DNA of 64,000 bases from Micropterus salmoides (Eukaryota > Chordata > Actinopteri > Centrarchiformes > Centrarchidae). The notes below the pieces were generated by a model. That model had not been told where the DNA came from. It saw nothing but the letters and a program-made list of their open reading frames with translations, and did no database searches. Of this stretch, positions 46,152 through 57,634 are shown piece after piece. Made by a program: the position numbers and the translations under genes. The stretch is from the NCBI RefSeq assembly GCF_014851395.1, contig NW_024044681.1:23995036-24059035 (forward strand), written 5' to 3'. Positions within the stretch are counted from its first letter, which is position 1. Each line of letters opens with the position of its first letter.

Positions 46152-48567
46152 ATGTCTGGTGAAAGTGTGATTAGGGGACCATCAGGGAGCAACGACTGTC
46201 GCATATACGTCGGGAATCTCCCCCCTGACATCCGCTCAAAGGACGTTGAAGACTTGTTTTACAAATATGGAGCCATTCGTGATATTGATTTGAAAAACCG
46301 AAGAGGAGGACCACCATTTGCCTTCGTGCAGTTCGAGGACCCGAGGTGAGGGTTGTTGTTCAGTGTGCTTTAGTGTTCAGTGTTTTAGCTAGGTAGGGCA
46401 ACGTTATGCCCAATGAATATGTGAAGCTCGGTGTGTTGGTTGTGCCAAAACTCCGTCCTCCCGCAGACGCTTTCTGTGCAAACCAGCGTGCTGCAAAACC
46501 ACAGGTGGTACGTTAACATTTTGAGCGGCAATGATTCATCGATTAGTTGCTCTCCAAAAAATGAATTGGCTATTTTGATAGTCGACTAGTCATTAAAGTC
46601 ACTTGTTTCAGTTTCTCAAGTCTGAACACTTGAGGCCATTTCTTGTCTCCTTGTAGTAAATTGATTTATTCTTTGTGTTTTGGATTACTGCAGTGCTTTG
46701 GGCAGTTTTACAATTAATAATCAGTCAATTGAGACTTTAATGAACAGATGAATGGATAATAAATAATAGCCTGCAGCCTTATTAACATTTAAACGCCTTT
46801 GTGCATTTTGAACTAATTTACTATGTCAGACTGTACGTTTTTACTCCACTAGCTTTATTTAGTTTAGATCAAGACTAAGTGATGGATGACTAATGTTAGT
46901 CTCTTTCTTCAGACTGTCAAAACAACTACAAATATCATAGTTTGAACAAGACCCTACATAGGATTTACAAAAGATTTAAAACACTGTATTTCTCTGTCAT
47001 GCTTTAAATAATAATTATTCTAATTTAAGTGTTTTAACAGGCTTCAGTGCTAAACTTTCCTATCCAGAGAAGCTGCTTTGTGTGTTCTGTATTACTTCAA
47101 GTGTCTGTGCGCACATTAGGCATAATGTGCGCACAGATAACGGCAATTCATTCAACAGCTCCCCCTCGTTCTTATGTTTAGATAAACATATATAATTGAT
47201 TCTGCTGTGCTTCTAATTAGTCACTTTACCAAGCATGTTTCATGTTTTCCCAACTAAGAATCACAATATAGATGTTTTGTAAAAGTAATTGTAAGATAAC
47301 ACGTTATGACCAAAACACAACATTTGCCCAACTGATATCTGGGTTTCTTAACTGATAAAGCAGTATCTGTTTTTTGATTGTGAGTTTGATGATTGGTGAC
47401 TGTTGACTTTCACAGGGATTCTGAGGATGCTGTTTACGGACGGGATGGTTACGACTATGATGGCTACCGCCTCCGCGTCGAGTTCCCTAGAAGTGGAAGG
47501 GGAGGGGGGGGTGGTGGTGGTGGTGGCGGCGGAGCAATGGGACCCCCAAGAGGAAGGAATGGCCCCCCCTCCCGACGCTCAGAGAACAGGGTTGTTGTGT
47601 CAGGTAGGTGATGTGATCCCCACTCTGTAAGTTGTGTTTATCTTTTTACCTTCAAGTCTATAGATGAATGTATGAGTCTTACGCCCCCTTCTCTTTTCAG
47701 GTCTTCCTCCCAGTGGAAGCTGGCAGGACCTGAAGGATCATATGCGAGATGCAGGCGATGTATGTTACGCTGATGTGTACCGTGATGGAACCGGGGTAGT
47801 GGAGTTTGTACGCAAAGAAGATATGACCTACGCTGTCCGTAAATTGGATAACACCAAGTTTCGCTCTCACGAGGTACGTAAAGGATTACAGCCTCAGGCC
47901 AACTTGCAACAAAAAATTGCTCTGGAAAAATCTTCGCTGATTGGCTTATTTGGTCCAAGCGTTGGCGTTACTAATGGTTGATGATGATTTTTAAGAAACA
48001 GGAAACAGAGATAATATTACTGTTCCTTTCTGTCTTTATTTTACAGTAAATACACACACTTCTGGTTATAGCAATAATCTCAGACTAGTGATTATCAGGT
48101 TATTTCAAAATATTGGATAAGCTGCTAAAACATAATTGCTTAAAACCTGACTATTATAAGTTCTAGAAAATAAGGTCAGGGCAGAAGTAGCCAAAATGAA
48201 CCACAATATACAAACTGGGAGAACCTGAATTTAAAGAATGGAGAAACATATTGACTGCAGACACTTGGGAGCACCGAGGCTCACTGAATGGTTTGAGTTT
48301 TTTAAAATGACGTGAACAAAATTCTACGGCCTTTACAGTCACCAGATCTCAACCCAGTTTCACACCTATGGAAGATTTTGGACTAACGTGTGAGACAATG
48401 CTCTCGATCACCATCACTAAAACCAAATTCTATAAATCTTAATCTTAAAATCTATTTAGTGATGTCTGTGTCACTCCATGTCACTTTATGTCAGTGTGTT
48501 TATCTTTTTATCTGCTGTACTCGAGTCTCTCTTGATCTCTGAGGTTACCTGATTAAAAGGTTGGGTA

Positions 48568-48601
<34 letters not shown>

Positions 48602-49092
48602 GTGGAGGAATGGTGGTCATCCCTCCAGTTTTGGAGCCTCGTGGTGGCCTGATTCCAAACAGACAATTCATGTTGTTTTGTTTTTTTCCTTTTAATTTAA
48701 TTAGTTACCTATCTGTAGATGTTTTGTAGGTCAAGAAACTGGACCTGCATTTATAAGTACACTAATTATACAATGCAATTTTAAGCACTGATGTTTCCCA
48801 AAACATGTATTGTGACTGCAGGTGTTTCCTTCTACTTCAGTCTTAAGTAGCAACTTACACATGCTTAGTAATCTGTTTGATTGTGTTTCAGGGAGAGACG
48901 GCCTACATTCGTGTGAAGACCGACGGTCCTCGCAGCCCCAGCTATGGCCGTTCTCGCTCTCGGAGCCGCAGCAGGAGCCGCAGCCGAAGCAAGAGTGCGT
49001 CGCGCAGCTACTCCCCACGTCGCAGCAGAGGGTCTCCACGTCCCCGGCGTTCAGTCTCTCGCTCCCGCTCCCGCTCTCGCTCCCGCACCTAG
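46152..49092 (+). CDS. srsf1: Serine/arginine-rich splicing factor 1 (SF2/ASF)
   Basis: A nuclear-cytoplasmic shuttling SR protein that binds exonic enhancers and recruits the spliceosome. Coding exons: 46152-46345, 47416-47603, 47701-47873, 48892-49092 (251 residues; human 248). RRM1 has RNP2 RIYVGN at 17-22 and RNP1 around FAFVQF at 56-61. An 11-glycine run (94-104) forms the hinge. The second RRM carries the diagnostic SWQDLKDH at 134-141. The tail from about residue 199 is arginine-serine dipeptides (SPSYGRSRSRSRSRSRSRS-like) for SRPK/CLK phosphorylation, ending in RT. Known SRSF1 genes autoregulate by alternative splicing in the 3' region; candidate sites exist here (acceptor-like CTCTGTAG at about 49494), but usage cannot be read from sequence. 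Copy a/b not decided. Confidence 0.96.
46523..46780. repeat. Degenerate teleost MITE in srsf1 intron 1
   Basis: Contains ATTCATCGATTAGTTGCTCT, TTTTGATAGTCGACTAGTCA and, at the far end, ATAATAGCCTGCAGCCTTAT. These resemble a GATTAGTCGATT-rich repeat family also seen in aldoc intron 1. Confidence 0.4.
47104..47137. repeat. Perfect 15-bp inverted repeat (hairpin) in srsf1 intron 1
   Basis: TCTGTGCGCACATTA (47104-47118), loop GGCA, then its exact reverse complement TAATGTGCGCACAGA (47123-47137). Each arm contains TGCGCA, the half-site of NRF1. Confidence 0.85.
48567..48601. repeat. (CTAT)n microsatellite
   Basis: About eight to nine tetranucleotide units in srsf1 intron 3. Confidence 0.95.
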
Positions 49093-50500
49093 ATTCACTT
49101 CAGCTAAAGCAGTGGTGTGAATCAGAGCCGGAGAGGAAATCTTCACGTCACTCAACAGATCCTGTATACCCACCACGGATCATCATCAGATGTGTTCCCC
49201 CGTTTAAACCGTCTTGTGTGTTCCCCCAATTTTTGTTGCAGTTTTTGAGTTTTTGTTAGTTTTCATTTTTTGCAGAACAGATAAGTCTGGTCTGTGTACA
49301 TGGCCCCTTCTGACTGTTCTTTCTTTTATCCCTTCTCATCATTGTTTTTCTGCTAGCCATCTCTGCTCCTTCTCTTTTACTTTTCTTCTACTAATTGTCC
49401 TCGTTGTATGCTTTATTTAGTTTTGTTTGGAAAGATTTTCCTTCTTTTAAGCATATACTACTGTCCTTTTGACTTTCTTGTGTGTCTCTCTGTAGAGTTC
49501 AGAGGAACAGGATAGGATGGGAAGAGAGGAAACAGTTCATATTAAGATAAACAGGAGGAGGAGGAGTCAAATATGGCGCCAATGGTATGATGGCTGTGCC
49601 TTGTCAACTGTGAAATCTGCTTTATAAGGCTGTTCAGTTTTAGTTTTTTTTTTCTTTCTTTTTAACGTACACTTGACAATAGAGTGCTGTTGAATGTTTT
49701 CAGGTGTAACAAGTTGTATTTGGAGACCCAAAGCTTGTGTTTTTTGCTTTTGCTCATCTTTTAGTATCCAAAGTAAATCTTAGTTTTTTTTGGGATTGAC
49801 TGTAGATGGTGTCCCTTGTTTCTCTCAAAGTAAACTCCCTCTCAGATGCATTTATTGACTTTTTTTTTTTTTTTTTTAAGTATTTCCGAAGGTGTGATTC
49901 TAACTTGCCTCCTTCTCTTTGGTTCTGCTGGTATTCTGAAGGTTTGGACTGGGCTCATTGTCTCCCCATACCGGAGCCGGATCAGGATTCAGGATCAGAT
50001 TAGGAATAGGCTTCAGGATGGATACATGGAGCAGGAGCATGGGAGCATTTTACCGGGAGAGGATCCTGACCCCCGGCCCTGTCCACATAAGTCCATCAAA
50101 ACCGGAAAACACATTGTAGTGAAATAATCAAACAAAATTGGCTTTCAAATAATCCAAATTCATTTCCTTTTTTTTCCATTTTGTATGGGACCTCAGAGGC
50201 ACAGTTACTGGCGGCACTGTGACAAGCGATTATTTGTCTTTTTTTTTAATTATACAAAAAAGAAGAGCAAAACCAGGAGGAGGGCTGGGAGGTGCAGGAT
50301 GGATCCACACGCTAAGGAGAGTGGTAAACAGTGGGCATCCATTAACAGTGGAGGAGGGAGGGGAGAGGGAGGACTGTGGTTTGTATCTCTTTTTTTAGGT
50401 CAGTCTTTTCCTGAGGAGGATGATTTCTGGTTTTCTCAAGTATAATCTCCAGTATCTTAAAGCTTTATTCTCTTTTAATAAAACTTTCAATAAATTAGGT
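49093..50500 (+). other. 3' UTR region of srsf1
   Basis: Follows the TAG at 49090-49092 and runs to tandem poly(A) signals (TAATAAAA and CAATAAAT, about 50476-50496). It includes acceptor-like pyrimidine/AG sites (for example near 49275 and 49494). The part from 49816 to about 50470 is repeated downstream at 52771-53380. Confidence 0.55.
49816..50470 (+). repeat. Direct duplication, copy 1 (within srsf1 3' UTR region)
   Basis: Shares, in order and in the same orientation, the phrases TTGTTTCTCTCAAAGTAAAC, AAGTATTTCCGAAGG, CTTCTCTTTGGTTCTGCTGG, GGACTGGGCTCATTGTCTCC, TTTTACCGGGAGAGGATCCT, GGATGGATCCAC and TATAATCTCCAGTATCT with 52771-53380. The similarity is clearly well above chance but with many substitutions and small indels. 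Confidence 0.9.
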
Positions 50501-50690
50501 TATGTTTTTCTGTCATCCTTTCTGTGTATTTCTCCTAAATTGTGTCACCCAAACCTGAGGCCGACATCTGTCATCAGCCTTGTGCATCCTGCAGTAGCAC
50601 GTTTGTATATTACGTGATGACGTTGGGGTCTAAGCTATCTGATTGATCAGTGGGGCTAACTAAAGACCGGTGGATAGTCTCAGTGCCAGG

Positions 50691-52467
50691 TAGTGATGAG
50701 AAAATTTGTGTTTTTACTGAATCAGATCTTTGAATCTTGTTGAGTAAAATGAACTTATTTTATTTTATTTTTTTGTAACTTATTTCATTTGAACTAGTTA
50801 TTGCGGAGCTGTAACCCGCTACAGGGCGATGTAAAAAAACAAACAAACAAACAGCGCAGTTCTCAAACACCGAAGACTGCCTGGTTTGTTTCAGTTGACA
50901 AAGTCATTCTCATCATTCTCTCATTTTTCAATAAAGCCCCACAGTGCCACAACCAGATTCAAACCGTGTAAAATCCACAGAAATATGTTGTCATATTCAA
51001 TAGCCACTACCCCGGCTAAACCTGTCCATTTTCACAATTTTTGCTAAAAAAAAGATTTGCTGGGAATATTTTGACGTAATAAGCTTGACACTATTTGAAT
51101 AAACACTATTATTAAAATTCAACACACTTAATAATGATCTGGATAAAGCCATGAAGTTCTTTTAAAAAAAAAAAACAAAAAAAACTCCAGCACAGAGAAA
51201 AGAACAAAGAAATAAACAAACGCAGTAGTTTGGCAGGTGTGGACACAGAATGAGCCACATTAGGTCCGGATCTGCAGACAGAAAAAAAACGAGCACATCG
51301 CTCTCAAACGCTGGCAGGTTGTTTACCAGTCAAGAGCTGTGGAACAACAGCACGGCTCTGTTGATAAATAAAAAGGAAAATTTACGTTCTCTGGACCCGG
51401 ACCCATCAGCTGTTAGCTGTAAACAGACCACAGGGCTAATATTGCGGGTGTGTTTTTTTTTTTAATGTTTTAATTACCGGGTCCGTTTGTTTTGGAGAGG
51501 AAACTACCTCAGGAGGTAATTCAGCTCCGGGCAGAACCCTGTCAGGGCACTGAATTATGTTTAATGCCCTCAGGACAGTGTTACCTCTACACTAACAGAT
51601 ATGCAATTTTTTTTATTCCTTCTGCCATCAGGCTTTTGAATACTGCTGACAGCGGCAACTAGACATGTGCTAGGCATCTGTAAACCTCTGTATTTATTTA
51701 TTTACTTTGTATTTATTATCTCATTATTTATTTATCTTCTTGAATTATGGTCCCTGCTTGGTCCATGTACTGTGACCTGTGTATTGGCTGCTTTGTACTG
51801 GTGCCCAAATGCAATATGATATCATTGACAGGATTTCTGAATGCTTGACTGACTTTTGTCTTGTTTGATAGGACTGGCAGGCTAAAACTGAATTACCCAA
51901 CGGGGATAGATAAAGTTGTTTGAAGTTGAAGTGGAGAGGACCCAGAATAACTCTCATCAGCTGTTAGCTGTAAACATTAGCAGGACTAAAGTTGCAGTAT
52001 GGCTGTGTTAAAGCTATAGAACAACATCACTGCGCTGTGATAACATTATGCTTTATTAAATATCACATAATTAACAAAATAGCTATTTAATGTCAGTCGA
52101 GTGACTGCTTACCTGACAACTGACTTGACTCATTCTCCAGCAGACAGGAAGTCAGCCTGCCGAATGCGGTGTGTGGTGAACGAATCATTCATGTCTGCTC
52201 TACAGCCCAGTGGCTGAACTGTCATGTGACAATTGACCAACTCAAATACAAAGACCCAAAGTTGTAAATTGCGAACTAATCATTTCTGTTTCCTGTGCTG
52301 AGGAGCCCATGCAGCTGCCGTGTGACGAGTGAACATAAGAGTCTGACTATTCACGCATGCTTGAAAATGAACGAATTACTCACTGAGACTACTCGTTTCT
52401 CCTGAGTCAAAAACAAAAAAAAGATTCGTTCAAATGAACGAAACGTTCATTAACAGATACAAAACTA
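50691..52467. mobile_element. hAT-like insertion bounded by an 8-bp target duplication
   Basis: GTGCCAGG occurs at 50683-50690 and again at 52468-52475, directly flanking a segment that starts TAGTGATGAG and ends AAAACTA. An 8-bp target duplication is the hallmark of hAT transposons; only the outer TAG/CTA bases of the ends match, so the terminal repeats are weak. Near the right end GATTCGTTCAAATGAACGAA is a strong palindrome. No transposase frame is visible, so the element is non-autonomous; it contains a LINE 3' fragment (51550-51925). Confidence 0.55.
51550..51925 (+). repeat. LINE 3' fragment (Rex/CR1-like)
   Basis: The sense strand reads through FIPSAIRLLNT (TCCTTCTGCCATCAGGCTTT), the C-terminal motif of many fish LINE ORF2 proteins, followed by an AT-rich 3' UTR and ACTGAATTACCCAACGGGGA with TAGATAAAGTTGTTTGAAGT, the usual 'aatttccccacggggataaataaagt' end. 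It is nested inside the hAT-like insertion. Confidence 0.6.
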
Positions 52468-52479
52468 GTGCCAGGTTAA

Positions 52480-52560
52480 CATCAGAATCAGAATCAGCTT
52501 TATTGCCAGGTATGTGTACACATACGAGGAACATTGTGTAGTTGAGCGAGTACAACCGTT
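52480..52560 (-). repeat. Teleost LINE tail repeat (TCAGAATCAGCTTTATTG type)
   Basis: ATCAGAATCAGAATCAGCTT followed by TATTGCCAGGTATGTGTACA and CATACGAGGAAC is a repeat phrase seen throughout fish genomes, usually as the 3' end of a LINE on the opposite strand. Confidence 0.55.
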
Positions 52561-52770
52561 AAAAATATTGATAACTCTTTAAAGTTCTAACTATTGCTTG
52601 TCCGCTTAGTCATACTGTTTTGTCGGTGCCGTTAACGTTAGTTAGCAGACTGTCCCGGGTTTTGTGCCACTATTCCCCGCAGATCTGTCCTTCGAGGTGC
52701 AGCACGGGTGTTGGATATTGACCTTACCTGGGGTATCTCCCCATATTTATAAAACACGTCCACCACATCT

Positions 52771-53380
52771 TTGTTTCTCTCAAAGTAAACTCCCTCTTAA
52801 ATACATTTATTGACATTTTTGAAGTATTTCCGAAGGATTCTAACTTGCGTCCTTCTCTTTGGTTCTGCTGGTATTCTTAAGGGTTGGACTGGGCTCATTG
52901 TCTCCCCAGTCCAGAGCCGGATCATGATTCAGGATCAGATTAGGATTATGCTTCAGGATGGACACATGGAGCAGAAGCATGGAAGCATTTTACCGGGAGA
53001 GGATCCTGGCCTCTGGCCCTGTCCATCAAAACCCGAAAAACTAAATTGGCTTTCAAACAATTAAAAGAAAATGCATATTTTTGTGTGGGTCCTCAGAGAT
53101 GCAATCACTGATGGCATCCTGATGAGTGATTGTTTTTCAAATTAAAAAAATAAATTAATTAAGAGGAGTAAAGCTCGGGAAAAAAAAAACCAGGAGGAAA
53201 GCTGGTAGGGGCAGGATGGATCCACGCACCTAAACAGAGTGGCAAATAGTGGGCAACCAGTTGGGGGGAAGAGGGAGGGCTGGGAGGAAACAAGGAAAGT
53301 TGAGGCCAGTCTTTTGCTGCAAAAGAAGAGTTTTAATTTAAGTATAATCTCCAGTATCTCAAAGCTTTGTTCTTCTTTTT
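52771..53380 (+). repeat. Direct duplication, copy 2 (downstream of srsf1)
   Basis: Second copy of the srsf1 3' UTR-region segment (see 49816-50470), same orientation, about 3 kb further on. It lacks the tandem poly(A) signals found just after copy 1. Immediately left of it the similarity stops abruptly at TTGTTTCTCTC. Confidence 0.9.
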
Positions 53381-53917
53381 CAAGTTCATAGAAATTCATA
53401 GATTACTCTGTCCATCTAATATATTCCAATCAGAGGACTGGACACACAATTACAGACAAGCTGAAAATTGAAAACAGCTTTAGACTTACACTATCTGACT
53501 GGTACTATATATGCCTTAGTTTAGATTAGTTCATGTTATACCAATTACTCAAAAATGCAAGAATGCACTGTATGTAACCCACAGCAAAACGAGTTATTTT
53601 CACTCATTAGGCCAGAAAATAAACCCTGTGTAGTGAAACTGTCCCATTAGACCAAATGTCCAAATCACCCTACCTCATCATGCTTACTTTAAATTTAGTT
53701 TGGATGAAAATCCACAAAAGGATTTTTTCTGCACTGGTGCACTTCTCTTTTGTCTATTTACAGTTGATATCAAAACTCAACAACACGTATTCAGCTCCTG
53801 CCCCCCCTGTTGGGGTGCAAACTAGATCTTAATGCATGCAAGCTCTCTTAAATTATGCAGATCAATACCATCGATCGACCTGATCACCTGGATCGATGAC
53901 TCCCTCTGACTGGAGAG

Positions 53918-54157
53918 GAGGGGAGGGGAGGGGAGGGAAGGGAAAACGGTGCATTCTGGGTTGAAATAAGATGCAGGCACTGTCCGCAAGTGAAAGAACG
54001 CTGTCACCAGGGTGGAGGCTTCACTCCAGCCAATAAGAGGGAGGCTGTGATTTGGAGGGCGGAGCAGAGACGCACGCTCTCCTTGCATAAATGAAAGAAG
54101 AACACTGCAGCTTCCCTTAACGAACACCTCTAGACATTATAACTTCGCTGTGAGACG
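53918..54157 (+). promoter_or_regulatory. dynll2 promoter and non-coding exon 1
   Basis: A run of G-tracts, GGGGAGGGGAGGGGAGGG (about 53920-53938), could form a G-quadruplex. Downstream are a CCAAT box (CCAATAAGAG, about 54028), a GC-type box (GGAGGGCGGAG) and a TATA-like GCATAAATG near 54086. A splice donor GACG|GTAAG follows at 54157/54158, matching a 5' non-coding exon of about 50-70 nt. Confidence 0.5.
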
Positions 54158-54853
54158 GTAAGTTTAATGCGTTTGATAGTGTGTGTGTCGCTCTGTGTGT
54201 TAAAACCTTTTCATTGTGCGCAGGTGAGGCTGGACGCCGAGGCTGCTGTTGCGGGCATGCTAATCTCGCCTTGTATTTGTCCTTAGAAGCTGTGCAATGC
54301 TCCTACTTTATTTTGTTTTGCATTGTTTGCAAACCTGGCAGCTTGAGTTATATTATAGGAGAAAGTTGTTGTTGTTGAATAGGTGCAGGAATGGCGAGGG
54401 ACAAGTGTTACTTTACCAGCAGCAGTAAGCTAAAGTTAAAATGCTGTCAGCTTCACACTGCAGGTGCATCTTTTTCAACAATGTAGCAGAGTTGTCATGC
54501 TGCAAACCCATTGTGTCTGATTGACAAACCCACTTATTTGTCTTTGACTGTATGCTCCAGATCAACTGTGTCAGTGTACATCTGAAGGTTTTTCCACATA
54601 ACTTCCATGAGGCCTCCAACTCAATTGATTGGATAATGTGCCAGCCTCATTTAGCTGTCATTTGTAAATGATCAATTCAAACAGCCAGACTCATAACTAC
54701 AGGCAGTGATACCTACTAAGTGGTGGCGGCAGCAGTGTTGTAGTTGTGGGATGACGAGGATCAGTGTTGCTGAACTAGTAAGAACTGTCTCTGAAAATGT
54801 CTTTGAACGTGATTTGGTTTTTTTTCTCTCCTGCGCAGTCAAAAAAAGCCACC

Positions 54854-55226
54854 ATGTCTGACAAGAAGGCAGTGATAAAGAATGCTGACATGTCTGATGA
54901 CATGCAGCAGGATGCAGTGGACTGTGCCATGCAGGCTATGGAGAAGTACAACATTGAGAAGGATATTGCCGCCTATGTCAAAAAAGTACTTAAGATTAAT
55001 CTCAAACTGCTGCAAATGTGACATTTATTGGAACCTGTTGTAAGTTGCCTTATTTGTGATATGCTAATAATGTTTGTATCCCCTGCAGGAGTTTGACAAG
55101 AAGTACAACCCCACGTGGCATTGCATTGTTGGGAGGAACTTTGGCAGCTACGTGACGCATGAGACGAAGCATTTCATCTACTTCTACCTGGGCCAGGTGG
55201 CCATTCTACTTTTCAAGTCCGGCTGA
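54854..55226 (+). CDS. dynll2: Dynein light chain LC8-type 2
   Basis: The 89-residue LC8 hub protein, a homodimer that binds short linear motifs in cytoplasmic dynein, myosin V and many partners. Coding exons 54854-54985 and 55089-55226. Start context GCCACCATG is a perfect Kozak sequence. The protein reads MSDKKAVIKNADMSDDMQQD, then EKYNIEKDIAAYVKK, EFDKKYNPTWHCIVGRNFGS and YVTHETKHFIYFYLGQ, ending FKSG. MSD at the start, DAVDCA and the AAY stretch point to type 2 rather than type 1 (type 1 has MCD and AAH). A 5' non-coding exon precedes a roughly 0.7 kb intron. Long 3' UTR with AATAAATAAA at 56157-56166. Next to srsf1, as in human. Confidence 0.96.
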
Positions 55227-56179
55227 AATCTAAATATGTCCTCCTAAAACTACTTTTAATTCAGCCCTTAACACTTTTGTGCCACGCTGTACATTTGCTA
55301 CCACTTTTCTGCAGACATTCTTACCTCCTGGTTTCATGCTTGCTTCAGTCTGTTATTGTTTGCCACTTACAACACAACCACCATCGGCGGATGGCGCTTT
55401 AGTGATGCCTGGACTGGTGATGTGCTGTTCATAGAAAATGTCTTGCCTATACCAGCTCTCAGTCAGCATTTGCTCATCTGACAGACTTGCCATGACCTCA
55501 TAATTTCCGGGTATTCTTTTCTCAGTGCAGTGATGCGCGGGCCTTGTACATTGTTTCATATGGGTATGTTGTATAATAACTTATTTTCATGACATTAAAA
55601 TGAGCAACAGAGTTTTCTTTGAAATGCCGTTCTTTAATTTTCAGTGTCAACTGAGATAGAATAAAAATGCCATGACTGTTGCTTACACTTAATAAAAAGA
55701 ATACGATCTAAGATGTAAGGTTTTGTACATGCTTCAACATTCCTGTTTCATTTTAGTTGTGATTATTAACAATGTTACTGCTGTGTGTATATCTGCAATG
55801 TAATTTAGGGTGCAGTTTGGTATTGTGATTATTTTCAACATGTTGAGCACAAAACAACTTTGAGACTGTAAATTGGTTCAAAATGTGTACGCGTGCCTTG
55901 AATCTGTTTCACTTGCATGTACTATGACCACATGTCTTGATGTCCTGTCAGGCAAGCAAGTCTAGGTTTGTTTTGTTTTTTTTTCCTTCCAGACTGGTTT
56001 TACATACTCTAGGACAAATTTTGTTGGAGGCAGGGTACATACTGCCTTTTCAGAATGGGCAGATGTGGTCACTTCCTCTGCTTGTGTCCACAAAATATCC
56101 ATCTGTGTATTGTTTGTATGATTTAAGTTTGGTGGCAAATGTGTTTATTCACTGGGAATAAATAAAGCTGTTGAATAAT

Positions 56180-57630
56180 AAAAGCTGAGAAAATTGAGAC
56201 TTGTATAACACTGGAAGGCTTCTGAGGTGAATTAGTTTCTATAGTTGTGTTTGAAGCGTTCAAGGAAACATGGGACTAGAAATATCCAGCAGAGGGAAGT
56301 ATAACATTAACAAAACAGTACACTTTCCAGGTATATGTGACTTTGTTTATAGTACTTTATACTATACTACCCTACAAATGTAAAAAGCTGAAGTGAAAAG
56401 GGGGTTTTAAAGTCTTTTTCAAGGTGACAGGGTAGCATTCCTTTATTAGTATGTGTTATGGGACTCTTTGTTTTTTACATTAAAAAAATACTGGAACACA
56501 CTGGCATCAGCGCATCACAAGCATGTGAGTGTGAAACAATGTTCTTCTGTTTCTGATTTGTATATTGCTGGTGAGAGATTGAGCAAATAATTGAGTTACA
56601 ACAAACAGTTGTCTTTGAAGAATTTATTAATAGAAGAGAAAACACAGAAGTACTACAACACGTATACAGCTGGTCCAGAGACCTGCTGCTTAGGGCAGCT
56701 TCGGGCGTCTGGCCCTCAGCAAAGGGATGCATAATCATTTACACAGTCTAGGTTTCTATGTTTTGGGGAACAGAGATCCTCTCCCGGCCTTGAATGAACA
56801 TTCAAGGAGAGGAGAGGGAAACGCGGAAACAATACCACAGCTCTGACCTAAACCCTAGTAAATGTGGACAGACTAATATAAAGAGTATATTGATAAAGAG
56901 AAGTTAATAGTGAGAGAAAAGGTTAAGGATGAAAAACAATATACAGATATGTACAACATAAACACTAATAGTAATAATAATAATAATTTAAAAAGAACAT
57001 GTATAAAAGATTAAATGTAGGAGGAAACAATTTTCAGAAAACACAGAAAACCTTCTTTGTTGCTCCCCCTGAAACTAGCTACAACATACTGACCATGATA
57101 GAACACACAATCAATCTTCAGAAATCAAATCCATGTCATTCAGTGATGTGATCTACTCTCTTTGGTGATGATCTGCATTTATGACTTTATTATGTATTGC
57201 AACCGACAATATAGATCTTATTTTGAAGTTACTGGATCTTTTTTTGGATAAACGTGTTCACTTCAGTTGGCTTTTGTCTCTTCTTCATATTCTGTTTTAG
57301 AAGACATGAGTCAAGAAAACCAAACATGACCAAACCTCAACATGTTACATTGGTTTTTAACAAGACATTTTAACACATGGTACAATACAGATCCTCTTCT
57401 TGATTTTATAATCTACTTTGAATTCTTAATTTATGCTCCTTCTAACTGGTGATTTACAAAACATGATTTTTTTGGTCACTTATATGCTGCAGATATTACA
57501 TAAATATGTAAAAGGGACAATTGTAAAAATTGTTTAATCTTTTGATACTTATTTTAACCCTCTGAACTTTCTCTTGTAATGCTGTATTTTGACATTGTTA
57601 TATTGTTTAATTAAATGTAATTTATGACAG
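56180..57630. other. Spacer between dynll2 and heatr6
   Basis: AT-rich, no gene recognised. It includes an exact 9-bp palindrome CCTTGAATG/CATTCAAGG at 56788-56807 with flanking CTCTCC/GGAGAG partly paired, which could be the end or centre of an unrecognised element. Confidence 0.5.
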
Positions 57631-57634
57631 TTTG

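Noticed and set aside
49846..50127. 93-codon + frame in the srsf1 3' UTR, with a relative at 52810-53064
   Set aside because: Both copies keep an open frame by shared descent, but start in a poly-T run, lack a shared stop position, and contain frame-shifting differences; not convincing as coding.
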